The notes under the pieces: generated by a model
What the model was told of the DNA's origin: nothing
Database searches by the model: none
Seen by the model: only the letters and a program-made list of their open reading frames with translations
Shown here: piece by piece, positions 53,138-62,594 of the stretch
How positions within the stretch are numbered: the first letter of the stretch is position 1
Layout of the letters: each line of letters starts with the position of its first letter
Position numbers and translations under genes: made by a program
Assembly: GCF_002813445.1 (NCBI RefSeq)
Contig: NZ_PHHD01000001.1
Span: 6,014,001 to 6,078,000 of the forward strand
Length of the DNA: 64,000 nucleotides
Reading direction: 5' to 3'
Origin: Pseudomonas tolaasii NCPPB 2192
GTDB lineage: Bacteria; Pseudomonadota; Gammaproteobacteria; Pseudomonadales; Pseudomonadaceae

Positions 53138-54706
53138 ATGACCCAAGACATCAGCCTGCTAAATACTGTCATCGGCCCCGTGATGCGTGGCCCTTCCAGT
53201 TCTCACTCCGCTGCGCCCTACATGATCGGCCGGACCGTGCGGGAACTGGCGCTCGCCCCAGGAGAGCAGTTGAGGTCGGTGGTCGTCCATTTCGACCCAT
53301 CGGGCTCATTTGCCGAGGTTTACAGCAATCAGGGCAGCGATGAAGGGTTTGCCGCCGGGCTGGCGGGTGTGACCATAACCTCCGAGGCTTACAAGCAGGC
53401 CTTGCAGCGCGTTCGCCGAGGGCAGGATTTCGAATTCGCGATCCGCATCGTGCCGCTGGAGCGCAACGACCATCCGAACCGGGTCGATCTGCACGTCTGC
53501 GTCACCGGCATCCAAGCCCATGAGCGCACCGATGTGTTCGAGGGCGTGTCACTCGGTGGTGGTACCTTTCTGGTCACCCACCTCAATGGCCAGCACATCA
53601 ATGTGGACGGCGCCGCGTACACCCTGATCGTCGAACACGAAGGAGCGGTAACGAGCGACCTGATGTTCTGCCTTGAAGGCTCGCAGGTAGCGCAGCGCCG
53701 AAGGCTCCACGACATGACGATCTGCGCCCTGACAGCCGCGCCGTCGGCCCGGATGCTCGCCGACCTGCGCGGGCAGGCTGGCCTGCGTCGGGTGCGTCTG
53801 GCCAGCCCCACCCAGGAAGTAGTGTGCAACCGCGAACGCACCTTGCTGGGCGCAAGCCATCTGCTGCAATGTGTAGCAGCGGACGCCGACCTGGCCGACT
53901 ATGCGACGGCCTACGAATGCGACCGGCTCGGGCTGGACGTGGCCACTGTCCAGCAGCGGTTCGATGAACGCGTGCAACTGATGGCCGCCTCGGTGGAAGC
54001 TGGCTTGGCCAAAGAAGACAGCGCCGGCATGAAATACCTGCGCCCGACGGCCCGCCGATTTTCCCGCACCCCGTTGCCGGAGCCGCTGGAAAGCAGCTTC
54101 CTCAAGATCGCGATCGCCGGCGCGCTGGCTGCCATGGAAGAAACCACCAGCCGCGGCGTTGTCTGCGCCGCGCCCACGGCAGGCAGCGCCGGTATCGTAC
54201 CCGGTTGTCTGCACGCACTGCGCGCATTCGGCGCCAGCTACCACGCCCTGAGCGACAGCCTGAAAGTGATGGCGCTGATTGGCGCGCTGTTCGCGGTGCG
54301 CGGCTCCTACGCCGCAGAAATGGGCGGCTGCTCCGTGGAAACCGGCACCTCGGCGGCCATGGCGGCGGCTGGCATCACCCACTACTTCGGCGGTACACCG
54401 GCGCAGATCCTTACCGCTGCATCGATCTGCCTGATGAACACCCTGGGGCTGATCTGTGACCCTGTGGGCGGCGAAGTGGAGATCCCCTGCCACGCCCGCA
54501 ATATCGCCGGTGTGGGCCACGCGTGGAGCGCCAGCACAGCAGCCTTGGGCGGCTTCGATGCGGTTATTCCCTTCGATGAACTGGTCGAGCAGACCGTCAA
54601 GGTCGGCGACATGATGCATCCCGACCTGCGCTGCACAGCACGCGGCGGTTGCGCCACCACGCCCTCGGCGCTGCGCTTGGTCGCTGTCAAGAACCTGGAG
54701 GCCTGA
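53138..54706 (+). CDS. Iron-sulfur L-serine dehydratase-like ammonia-lyase
   Basis: 522 residues. The beta-domain start GPVMRGPSSSHSAAPYM (about 13-30) precedes an alpha domain with cluster cysteines in GGCSVETGTSAAMAAAG, LGLICDPVGGEVEIPCHARN and the C-terminal RCTARGGCATTPSA. Length exceeds SdaA of E. coli (about 455), so the middle is expanded. In Pseudomonas SdaB-type enzymes deaminate serine formed from glycine plus methylene-THF in betaine/sarcosine use. Next to a proline-racemase-type enzyme it could instead act on a hydroxylated amino acid. ATG 53138 preferred. Confidence 0.85.
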   Translation: MTQDISLLNTVIGPVMRGPSSSHSAAPYMIGRTVRELALAPGEQLRSVVVHFDPSGSFAEVYSNQGSDEGFAAGLAGVTITSEAYKQALQRVRRGQDFEFAIRIVPLERNDHPNRVDLHVCVTGIQAHERTDVFEGVSLGGGTFLVTHLNGQHINVDGAAYTLIVEHEGAVTSDLMFCLEGSQVAQRRRLHDMTICALTAAPSARMLADLRGQAGLRRVRLASPTQEVVCNRERTLLGASHLLQCVAADADLADYATAYECDRLGLDVATVQQRFDERVQLMAASVEAGLAKEDSAGMKYLRPTARRFSRTPLPEPLESSFLKIAIAGALAAMEETTSRGVVCAAPTAGSAGIVPGCLHALRAFGASYHALSDSLKVMALIGALFAVRGSYAAEMGGCSVETGTSAAMAAAGITHYFGGTPAQILTAASICLMNTLGLICDPVGGEVEIPCHARNIAGVGHAWSASTAALGGFDAVIPFDELVEQTVKVGDMMHPDLRCTARGGCATTPSALRLVAVKNLEA

Positions 54707-54709
54707 ACT

Positions 54710-55720
54710 ATGCAGATCATCGAATTGGCTGGTGTGCACGCCGAAGGCGAAATCGGCCGGGTGCTGCTCAAGGGCGCACCGGCCATTCCCGGGCACACGC
54801 TGCGCGAGAAGATGGACTATCTCAACCTCGTGGATGACAGCCTGATCCGGCGCTGTCTGTTCGAACCGCGCGGCTCGGCCAACATGACCGTGAACCTGTT
54901 GCTTGAGCCGGTGGATACCTCGGCGGACATCGCCTTCATCCCGCTTCAGCCCGACGGCGCCCACGCGCTGTCTGGGTCCAACTGCATCTGCGTGACTACC
55001 GCCGCCCTGGAGATAGGCACGGTCGCCATGCGCGAGCCGCTGACCACCGTGGCGATCGAGACACCGGCCGGGCGCGTAGAAGCCCGCGCCAAGTGTCGCG
55101 ATGGCAAGTGTGAACGGGTAACGGTGAAGATGGCGCCCAGCTTCGTCGAGCACCTGGACCACGCTCTGGAGGTGCCCGGCCTTGGGCAGCTGAAGGTGGA
55201 TGTGGCATACGGCGGTTGCTTCTTTGTGCTGGTCGAGGCCGAGCAACTGGGTGTGCGTCTGGTGAAGCAGGCGGCGCGGCGGCTGGTTGAACTGGCCGCG
55301 GTCATCAAGCAGGCCGCCCAGGAGCAGATTCACCTCGCGCAGCGCCCGGGACTGGGTTCCTGCAAGATCGAATACGTGATGTTTACCGACACCGAGGACG
55401 GCAAACGGCTGAACTGCAACATCATCCACCCCGGTCGCGTCGACCGCTCACCATGCGGCACCGGCTGCGGTGCAAGGCTGGCGATCCTGCATCGACGGGG
55501 GCAGGTAGCAGTGAACCAGCCCGTGACTTTCCACAGCCTGATCGGCAGCACGTTCGAGTGCCGGATCGTCGAGCAGGCCGAACCTCGTAGCGGCAACATC
55601 ACCCATGAAATTAGCGGCAGGGCCTGGATCTACTCCCGCGAAAAGTACTGGGCAGATGCCACAGACCCCTACGCCAACGGCTACGTGCTCTCAGACACCT
55701 GGGGCCCGAATGCTGAATAG
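54710..55720 (+). CDS. Proline racemase superfamily protein with Ser/Cys catalytic pair
   Basis: 336 residues. The first acid/base residue is Ser88 (LSGSNCICVTT) in place of the Cys of MCGH-type enzymes, and the second is Cys249 (SPCGTG). Ser/Cys members are reported among hydroxyproline 2-epimerases. Cys/Thr types are trans-3-hydroxyproline dehydratases and Cys/Cys types are racemases or epimerases. GGAGG within the preceding stop region and 3-base spacing show one operon with the dehydratase-like gene. Confidence 0.85.
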   Translation: MQIIELAGVHAEGEIGRVLLKGAPAIPGHTLREKMDYLNLVDDSLIRRCLFEPRGSANMTVNLLLEPVDTSADIAFIPLQPDGAHALSGSNCICVTTAALEIGTVAMREPLTTVAIETPAGRVEARAKCRDGKCERVTVKMAPSFVEHLDHALEVPGLGQLKVDVAYGGCFFVLVEAEQLGVRLVKQAARRLVELAAVIKQAAQEQIHLAQRPGLGSCKIEYVMFTDTEDGKRLNCNIIHPGRVDRSPCGTGCGARLAILHRRGQVAVNQPVTFHSLIGSTFECRIVEQAEPRSGNITHEISGRAWIYSREKYWADATDPYANGYVLSDTWGPNAE

Positions 55721-55852
55721 ATAACCGCCGCTTACAAGCATCACGCCCACTTGCCAGGTCGGCCTTCTGACCGTGCGACGGATTCGCTCAGCCCCAATAA
55801 AACCGATCCACATCCTTTGACCAAGCCAACTATAAAAACAGCGAGGCACACC

Positions 55853-57172
55853 ATGAGTACAGTCGTTACTGGATACTCGGATTCCGTTTCACCCGGCTCG
55901 ATCTCCTTTGATGATGCGCCGCTGCGGCGCGTACACGTCAAGGCTATTGCCGGCGGCATGGGCGGCCAGTTCACCGATGGTTTCATTATCGGCATGATCG
56001 GCATCGCCCTAAGCATGGCCGCTGGTGACCTGCACCTGAACAATTTCTGGACCGGCCTGATCGCCGCCGGCTCTTTGCTCGGTATTCTGTTCGGCAGCTT
56101 GCTTGCCGGCTCGGTGGTCGACCGTATCGGTCGCAAGGGCATCTACAACCAGACGATCTGGGTGTTCGCCGTTGCCGCGGTGCTGCAATACTTCGTCACT
56201 TCCCCTGAGCAGTTGCTTGTCTTGCGTTTGGTGCTAGGGCTGGCGATTGGCGCCGATTACGCGGTCAGCCTTTCGCTGGTCAGCGAACTAGCGCCCAAGC
56301 GCCATCGCGGTCGGATCATGAGCGCCGTGATGATCGCCTGGGTGGCTGGCTTTGTGTTCGCCTACTTTGCGGGTGTGCTGATCGAGAATATGGGTGAAGG
56401 CGCATGGCGCTGGGCCTTGGCCAGCAGCTTGATTCCGGCGCTGATGACTTTGTTGATCCGGATGGGTACGCCTGAATCGCCGCTGTGGCTGATCTCGAAG
56501 GGGCGTCGGCAGGAAGCGCAGGCAATCGTCAAACAGCATATGGGCGCCGACATTGCTCTGCCAGAGCAAGGCGCTGTGCAGAAGAATGCCGGCTGGGCGC
56601 AGTTGTTCAGCCGAGCCTGGCGTAAGAATGCATTTGTTGGCGCGGCGTTCTACTTCTGTCAGGTGATACCGTTCTTTGCACTGGGCACGTTCATTCCGCG
56701 GGTGCTGGAAGCCATAAAGGTGGAGAACACCGAGGCAGGCTCGATCATCTACAACATCTTCCTGTTCGTCGGCATCCTGGCTGGGTTCTGGATCGTGGAC
56801 AAGATCAGCCGCCGTGTCTTCCTGATCGGCAGTTTCTACTTCTGCGCCGCCGTGCTACTGGTGCTCACCCTGTGGGCGGGCATGCCGCCAATGTTGGCTG
56901 TGGTGCTGTTCTCGGCGTTCGCTGTAGTGATGTCAGGGTGCACTGTGCTCGAATATGCTTATCTGCCGGAGCTGTTCCCGACTGAATTGCGGGCTTCTGG
57001 AATCGGATTTTCGGTGGCCATAAGCCGGCTAGGAGCAGCGGGCGGGACATTCCTGTTGCCGATCGTGATGGAGACCCATGGCGTGCAGGCAACACTGGGC
57101 ATCTGTATTGGTGCGTTGGTGCTCGGCGGAGTAATCTGCCAAGCGTTTGCGCCGGAGCCTGCGCGAGCTTAA
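55853..57172 (+). CDS. MFS transporter (metabolite:H+/sugar porter type)
   Basis: 439 residues, 12 predicted membrane segments. It carries the loop 2-3 motif GSVVDRIGRKG (about 87-97) and PESPLWLISKGR (about 206-217). It is related to the aromatic acid or hydroxyproline/proline-type porters. It follows the racemase-family gene with a 132-base gap and probably brings in the substrate of that operon. Confidence 0.85.
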   Translation: MSTVVTGYSDSVSPGSISFDDAPLRRVHVKAIAGGMGGQFTDGFIIGMIGIALSMAAGDLHLNNFWTGLIAAGSLLGILFGSLLAGSVVDRIGRKGIYNQTIWVFAVAAVLQYFVTSPEQLLVLRLVLGLAIGADYAVSLSLVSELAPKRHRGRIMSAVMIAWVAGFVFAYFAGVLIENMGEGAWRWALASSLIPALMTLLIRMGTPESPLWLISKGRRQEAQAIVKQHMGADIALPEQGAVQKNAGWAQLFSRAWRKNAFVGAAFYFCQVIPFFALGTFIPRVLEAIKVENTEAGSIIYNIFLFVGILAGFWIVDKISRRVFLIGSFYFCAAVLLVLTLWAGMPPMLAVVLFSAFAVVMSGCTVLEYAYLPELFPTELRASGIGFSVAISRLGAAGGTFLLPIVMETHGVQATLGICIGALVLGGVICQAFAPEPARA

Positions 57173-57177
57173 TACAC

Positions 57178-57413
57178 CGTGGGTATGCCCCTGGTCCGGG
57201 GGAAACGCCAAATCTCGCTCCGGCAGAGCCATCATCTGGCTTGCTGGAAACAAGTAGTGGCGAATGCCAAGTGCCCGCTTGGGTCGATAGCTGTGAGCCG
57301 TGTACGGTTCGATCGCACTGCTTAGAAGTGCCCGGCGTATCATGCCGGGCATTATGGGATGATCATTTGGCCTCGGCGCCTGGCAAACTAGTCGCCAGGT
57401 CAAGCATCTCTGA
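57178..57413. other. Intergenic with terminator-like hairpin
   Basis: A perfect 8-bp stem TGCCCGGC / GCCGGGCA at 57329-57351 may end the MFS transcript. Otherwise no gene. Confidence 0.5.
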
Positions 57414-57594
57414 TCAGACGCTTTGGTTCAGCTTTTCCTGGTGAGTTGCGTTGCGATTCGCTGGGGGGGCCAGGCCAAAGTGGTCTCTCAAAGTCGTGCC
57501 GCTGTAATCAGTGCGGAAGAGGCCACGGGCCTGCAGTACCGGTACTAAAAGCTCCGTGAAGTGCTGCAGCCCATCTGGGAGCAACGGCATCAAG
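57414..57594 (-). pseudogene. LLM-class flavin monooxygenase (NtaA/DszA type), C-terminal remnant
   Basis: The minus-strand frame ends with FTELLVPVLQARGLFRTDYS and TLRDHFGLAPPANR, the typical C-terminus of nitrilotriacetate-monooxygenase-like enzymes. The N-terminal 380 or so residues are absent. Confidence 0.75.
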
Positions 57595-57830
57595 TTGGCG
57601 CTGACGCTAGCAAATACGCTGTGTTGAGCCCGCCTATTGGTAACGAGTTCTGGAGTATCGGTGTGAAGAAGGGCGAGCCAGCCTTGCTTGAATCGGTCAA
57701 CAAAGCGCTTCGAGATATGGAGAACTCTGGTGAAATGCAGACAATTTTTGATAAGTGGCTGGGCGAGGGTACGCTCTACAAGATGAAGCGCTCCTTCACT
57801 GTGCAGCCGGTCAACTCTAAAAACAGCTAA
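57595..57830 (+). pseudogene. Amino acid ABC transporter binding protein, C-terminal remnant
   Basis: Reads NEFWSIGVKKGEPALLESVN and FDKWLGEGTLYKMKRSF, the tail of a polar amino acid binding protein, with no N-terminal part. It is fused by rearrangement to the back end of the LLM remnant. Confidence 0.72.
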
Positions 57831-57889
57831 ATGACGGCCTTCAGCGTCCGATTGGGCGCCGAAGGTAAAGTTGAGTGCCGAGGTTACTG

Positions 57890-59650
57890 ATGACGAACGA
57901 GGATAAAATTCTCCCAGGCCGCAGCTTGGTTGGCGGCTCTGCACAGGGCGAACTGCTTTTCGCTGACGTAGGACTCAGCTTCTGGGGAGGAGTGAATTCA
58001 CTCACAGGTGACGTAATCGACCAGCATCATCCGCTAGCCGGGAAGAACTTAGCAGGTCGTGTCTTGGCGATTCCTTCTGGCAGGGGCTCTTGCACTGGAA
58101 GCAGTGTGATGATGGAGCTCATCAGTTCTGGCCATGCGCCTGCAGCGCTTATCCTAGCGGAAGTGGATGAGATCCTTACACTCGGAGTGTTGCTGGCGGA
58201 GATGATCTACGAGCGCTCAATACCTGTTATCAGCATCGGTAAGGAGGCGTTTGAATCCCTTCGTGGTAGCTCCTATGCACGTGTCAGCGACGAGTCCGTA
58301 AGGACACTGAGTAGCCTTCCCCAAGATGATTTTGCACCGAGCAAGCCCAACGGCACGCTCGACTTTTCAGCGTACCCAATCGTTCTTTCGGATGAAGATC
58401 GAAAAATGCTAGCAGGCGATCAAGGCAAAGCTGCCCAGGTTGCTATGCAAGTCGTTTTGAAGATGGCCGATTTACAAGGTGCCAGTGAGCTTATCAACGT
58501 CACCCAAGCACATATTGATGGATGCATTTACACCGGGCCAGCGAGCCTTAAATTCGCTGAGCAGTTTGTCGAGTGGGGTGCCAAGGTTGTTGTTCCTACG
58601 ACGCTCAACTCAATTTCCGTTGATCAGCGCCGGTGGAAGACTCTCGGTGTAGATCCAGCATTCGGCGAGCCTGCCAGCGCTGTGGGAAGTGCCTATATGG
58701 CAATGGGAGCACGGATGAGTTACACGTGCGCGCCCTACCTGCTGGAGTCGGCGCCTAAGGCAGGTGAGCAAATCGTCTGGGCAGAGTCTAACGCGGTCGT
58801 GTATGCGAACAGTGTTCTTGCGGCCCGAACATTGAAGTACCCCGATTACCTAGATATCTGCATCGCCATCACTGGGCGAGCGCCCCTTTCCGGATGCCAC
58901 CTAAACGAACACCGGAAGCCTCAGTTGAAAATCCACGTGGCATTGCCTAATGAGCTAGACGATGCGTTTTATCCTCTGCTCGGGTATCACGTCGGATTGT
59001 TGGCCGGGAAGCGTATTCCGCTTGTGTTTGGGCTAGAGAGCGCTGCTCCAACCCTAGACAACCTGAAGGCTTTCTCGGCAGCATTCGGAACCACATCAGG
59101 GGCCCCGCTATTTCACATCGCGGGTGTTACGCCAGAAGCACTGGATGTCGATAAATCCGAGTTTTTGGACTCCGGCTTAGAAGAGATAACCATTGCCCCA
59201 GTCGACTTGCTTCAAAATTGGAACAGTCTGAACAGTGCCAGTGAATCGCGCGTCGATATCGTAACGCTGGGTAATCCACATTTTTCGCTGACGGAATTCA
59301 AGACTCTGGCGAAGCTCTGCAAGGGTTTAGTCAAAGCTCCTGATACAGCAATGGTCATCACATGTGGACGTGCTATTTACGAGCAGGCGATACAAAACGG
59401 CTATATCGCGGAGATCGAGCGGTTCGGCGGCCAAATCGTAAATGACACTTGCTGGTGCATGCTAGGCGAGCCAGTGATCCCGCTGGCTGCCAAAAACGTC
59501 ATGACCAACTCGGCGAAATTTGCGCATTACGCTCCAGGTCTCGTCGGTCGCCCCGTCCACTTCGCGAGCCTAGCTGGTTGTGTTGAGGCTGCTTCCAAAG
59601 GACATACTCAAGGAGCTTATCCTGCTTGGCTAAAATCTCTAGCTACATAA
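57890..59650 (+). CDS. Aconitase X, fused type (candidate cis-3-hydroxy-L-proline dehydratase)
   Basis: 586 residues. The AcnX small-subunit domain (DUF126-like, about 1-135; GRGSCTGSSVMMEL about 64-77) is fused to the large DUF521 domain (about 150-586, YTGPASLKFAEQFVEWGAKV, YTCAPYLLE, NDTCWCMLGEP, MTNSAKFAHYAPG). Bacterial AcnX of this fused type dehydrates cis-3-hydroxy-L-proline to 1-pyrroline-2-carboxylate. Intact, with GAGG eight bases before ATG 57890. It lies downstream of the proline-racemase-family operon, which supports a hydroxyproline pathway. Confidence 0.88.
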   Translation: MTNEDKILPGRSLVGGSAQGELLFADVGLSFWGGVNSLTGDVIDQHHPLAGKNLAGRVLAIPSGRGSCTGSSVMMELISSGHAPAALILAEVDEILTLGVLLAEMIYERSIPVISIGKEAFESLRGSSYARVSDESVRTLSSLPQDDFAPSKPNGTLDFSAYPIVLSDEDRKMLAGDQGKAAQVAMQVVLKMADLQGASELINVTQAHIDGCIYTGPASLKFAEQFVEWGAKVVVPTTLNSISVDQRRWKTLGVDPAFGEPASAVGSAYMAMGARMSYTCAPYLLESAPKAGEQIVWAESNAVVYANSVLAARTLKYPDYLDICIAITGRAPLSGCHLNEHRKPQLKIHVALPNELDDAFYPLLGYHVGLLAGKRIPLVFGLESAAPTLDNLKAFSAAFGTTSGAPLFHIAGVTPEALDVDKSEFLDSGLEEITIAPVDLLQNWNSLNSASESRVDIVTLGNPHFSLTEFKTLAKLCKGLVKAPDTAMVITCGRAIYEQAIQNGYIAEIERFGGQIVNDTCWCMLGEPVIPLAAKNVMTNSAKFAHYAPGLVGRPVHFASLAGCVEAASKGHTQGAYPAWLKSLAT

Positions 59651-60355
59651 TCGACTAGAGCATCAGGTGTGGGCCGGGACATCGCACGCCAAATGCTCTA
59701 GCTTAAGTTATAGATGGCCTTGGGCGATCCCCAGAGATCTAAGCGTCGAGTGACCGTCACAGAAGGCTGATTGGCGCTAGCTAATAAGGTAGCGCCACGC
59801 CACTGGAGCATCTCGTGCAATGGGAGATACACGGATGAGTGCCATTCAGACCGCAATATCTCCGGCCTAGTGAATTATGCATATCACTCCCATGCCACCA
59901 TTGCAAAACCTCGTCGCGGTTGAGGCAAGCGCGCGCCACAGTAGTTTCACTCGGGGCGGCAACGAAATTATGTACGCATGTGCCAACGAGAGAGGAACGG
60001 TGTGATGGCAACCATCAGTAAATCGCCACAGACAGGCGCGGTAATAGCCCCATGCCAACCTTGAAGATCGCGCAAAGCCTAGGTCCCAAAGCTTGTCTGG
60101 CGCCCCTTAATCTACCTTGGGAGTGAATCCTCATCTTCGGTAGTGTTAAGAATGAATGCGCCATTAGGGCGGGACATAGTGCGAAACCATACCGTCCATC
60201 CGTTGATGGAACCGTACGACCTGTTCCCGCTGCTGCCTTGGTCGGTAGCCTAACCGTAGGTCAAGCGGCGCCATTTGCTTAACGCCGCCCGGTCAGCGTA
60301 ACCAAACTCATATGGCTGGTGACGTTCGTATTTTTGAGTGAAGAAGGATATTAAA
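59651..60355. other. 705-bp gap between cargo and ICE core
   Basis: No ORF of coding character, no tRNA or tRNA fragment, and no inverted repeats found by eye. It separates the catabolic cargo from the ICE maintenance genes. Confidence 0.4.
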
Positions 60356-61108
60356 ATGGATAATAAATCCCTCAAATTGCCACACTCAAAAACTTTCTAT
60401 CGCCCAATCGAAGTTGCCATCCGCTGGTGCGATTTATTACATCTAGAGGCGCAGATAGTCAGCGAAGCCGATCACTTACTACTGCAGCGAGGATATACTC
60501 ATTCTTATCCCTGCATTCAACAAAAACTCGAAATTTTATGGGATGCCATCCGTCATCAGGAACTGCCGTACGGTTGTCTGGGAGTCACTGTGTCATCTAG
60601 CGAACACGTCGAACCTGCCTTACTGACTATCCGACATACTGACCTAAAAAACTGGTTCACTCAATTTCTTTCGGGTGAAAAACCAGCCTTTTTATTCAAT
60701 GACTTGGAAAGAAAATCTGTACTACCTGAAACTTCTGACACGTACAATTTTTTATTGACAGAGATCGAAATATACAAGATCAAGCAAGCTCGCACTCAGT
60801 CCTTACTTCTTGAACTTCAGGAAGAACGAGACTCCCTTCGCGAAAAGAATATTGCTCTTACTTCAGAACTTTGCGTGCGAGGCAAGCCCTCCGAACGAAG
60901 CCAAAAAAACTATCTGCGTCTGATCGGAGCGCTTTTGAAGCTTATGCTTGGGAAATCCCCAGGAGGCAGATCTTATTCCACATTGACAAGTCAAGCTTCG
61001 ATCATCAGTGCGCTGATTGCACACAATCGTAATAAGCCAGGTTTCAGCCAGCGTACTCTTGAGGAAAAATTTGCAGCGGCCAAGCGATGCATCGATGATT
61101 TTGAATAG
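60356..61108 (+). CDS. Hypothetical ICE-associated protein
   Basis: 250 residues, AT-richer than the flanking genes. A helical central part (about 135-180, possible coiled coil ELQEERDSLREKNIALTSEL) and a conserved-looking C-terminus SQRTLEEKFAAAKRCIDDFE. No recognised domain. Starting from ATG 60356 with AAGGA upstream. It stands at the outer edge of the maintenance module. Confidence 0.7.
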   Translation: MDNKSLKLPHSKTFYRPIEVAIRWCDLLHLEAQIVSEADHLLLQRGYTHSYPCIQQKLEILWDAIRHQELPYGCLGVTVSSSEHVEPALLTIRHTDLKNWFTQFLSGEKPAFLFNDLERKSVLPETSDTYNFLLTEIEIYKIKQARTQSLLLELQEERDSLREKNIALTSELCVRGKPSERSQKNYLRLIGALLKLMLGKSPGGRSYSTLTSQASIISALIAHNRNKPGFSQRTLEEKFAAAKRCIDDFE

Positions 61109-61209
61109 ATACCGAAATCCGCGAGAGCCACTATCGCATTTTTCGGTGCTCAGTTACTCATCTTGTTCTTGAATGGCAACTCCCCAGCAAGTGCTATGGA
61201 GTGCTCCAC

Positions 61210-61440
61210 ATGACTGATCAATTGGCCCTCTACCTGCCCACGCGCGCAGACAACATTGAACGCCACATCATGCGACGTGACGAGGTGGAACGAAAAACCG
61301 GCTTCAAACGCGCGCACATCTACAACCTGATGAAGGAAGGTAAATTCCCTCAGGCTAAACGCATTGGATTGCGGGCAGTCGGCTGGGACTCGCTGGAAAT
61401 CGAGCAGTGGGTCGTTGAACGCTTAGGCCAACAGGCCTGA
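61210..61440 (+). CDS. alpA: AlpA-family helix-turn-helix regulator
   Basis: 76 residues. The winged HTH of the AlpA/MerR-like excisionase type spans MRRDEVERKTGFKRAHIYNL and GLRAVGWDSLEIEQWV. In clc-like ICEs an AlpA-type gene sits directly before parA. GGAG is eight bases before the ATG. Confidence 0.88.
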   Translation: MTDQLALYLPTRADNIERHIMRRDEVERKTGFKRAHIYNLMKEGKFPQAKRIGLRAVGWDSLEIEQWVVERLGQQA

Positions 61441-61444
61441 TGCC

Positions 61445-62287
61445 ATGCGTGTGGTATCGGTGGTTTCCACCAAAAGCGGGGTGGGCAAAACCACAGTAGC
61501 CGCCAATCTCGGCGGCCTACTGGCTGACGCAGGCCTACGCGTCCTGCTACTGGATCTGGATAGCCAACCCACCCTCTCCAGCTATTACGCCTTGAGCCAG
61601 AAGGCTGATGCCGGTGCGTACGAGTTCATCGCACTCAACCTAGCTATGCCTGCCCAGATTATTTCCAGGACAGTGATTGCAGGGCTCGATCTGATCGTCT
61701 CCAACGACGATCAAGGTCGACTGAGTACCTTGCTGCTGCACGCCCCTGACGGGCGATTTCGCCTACGCAATCTGCTCGACAACTTCCGCGCCCGTTACGA
61801 CCTGCTTTTGATCGACACCCAAGGTGCGCGTAGCGTGCTGCTGGAGATGGCCATCCTGGCCTCCGACCTTGCCCTCTCTCCCATCACCCCGGAAATGCTC
61901 GCCGCCCGCGAACTGCAGCGTGGCACCTTGAAGCTACTCAGCGAACTCGAACCTTTCCGCCACATGGGCATTCCACCGCCCCCTTTGCGATTGCTACTGA
62001 ACCAGGTGAATAGCATTCGAGTGGACACACGGATGATCATCCGAGGCCTGCGCGAAACCTTTGCTGGGACTACCAATATCTCAGTTCTAGACACCGTAGT
62101 TCCAGACCGAGTGGCGTATCTCAATGCCGCCTCCCTTGGCCTACCGGTCCACCGAATCGAGACGCGCCAGTCACGCGAACGACGCTCGCCATCCGCGATG
62201 GAAACCATGCAAGCGCTGGCCATTGAGCTATTCCCGGACTGGCACAAAGCGATCTCTTCGGTAAGCCGATGCGCGGAGGTTCAATGA
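61445..62287 (+). CDS. parA: ParA-family partition ATPase (ICE type)
   Basis: 280 residues. The deviant Walker A is KSGVGKTTVAANLG (residues 10-23), Walker A' is LLLDLDSQPTLS (about 33-44) and Walker B is LLLIDTQGA. The start follows the alpA stop by four bases. In ICEclc parA belongs to a small operon that affects cell division and element maintenance. Same strand and spacing as the next genes, so one transcript. Confidence 0.93.
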   Translation: MRVVSVVSTKSGVGKTTVAANLGGLLADAGLRVLLLDLDSQPTLSSYYALSQKADAGAYEFIALNLAMPAQIISRTVIAGLDLIVSNDDQGRLSTLLLHAPDGRFRLRNLLDNFRARYDLLLIDTQGARSVLLEMAILASDLALSPITPEMLAARELQRGTLKLLSELEPFRHMGIPPPPLRLLLNQVNSIRVDTRMIIRGLRETFAGTTNISVLDTVVPDRVAYLNAASLGLPVHRIETRQSRERRSPSAMETMQALAIELFPDWHKAISSVSRCAEVQ

Positions 62288-62580
62288 GACAAGTCACCCA
62301 ACTGGCACTTCTCACCCCGTCATTGTGTTTGATCGATCTTGAGGCCAACCGTTTGGCTAGGAGTTCTCTGATGTTGGATCAACTTCCCATCATCGTTCCA
62401 CCGTCCACTCAACCACACCACCCGCCTTGTGAGGAGTACTGCACCGTGGTCTTTCGCCTGCAGGGTGGGCGCTCGGCTATGGGCTGGTTCCTCGCAGAAC
62501 TCTCTCGGCATTTCGAAGGTTCGGGTACTGCCGAGATCGTCAAGTTCGAGGTCGGTGACCATTTGCGCAACCGGCGTTAA
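62284..62580 (+). CDS. Small ICE protein between parA and parB (shi position)
   Basis: 98 residues, overlapping parA by four bases (ATGA). It has the hydrophobic-rich segment LPIIVPPSTQPHHPPCEEYC and VFRLQGGRSAMGWFLAELSR. No domain recognised. In ICEclc the gene at this place, shi, together with parA arrests division of transfer-competent cells. Homology by position only. Confidence 0.75.
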   Translation: MRQVTQLALLTPSLCLIDLEANRLARSSLMLDQLPIIVPPSTQPHHPPCEEYCTVVFRLQGGRSAMGWFLAELSRHFEGSGTAEIVKFEVGDHLRNRR

Positions 62581-62594
62581 CTGAGGTTGTTCAG

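Noticed and set aside
53549..55429. 626-codon minus-strand open frame opposite the dehydratase and racemase-family genes
   Set aside because: Antisense shadow with low-complexity composition and no family features.
57178..60337. Search for a second tRNA fragment or att repeat next to the ICE core
   Set aside because: No tRNA 3' end like tRNA-Gly, tRNA-Lys or the 17-bp tRNA-Asp sequence was found, so no inner att site is claimed.
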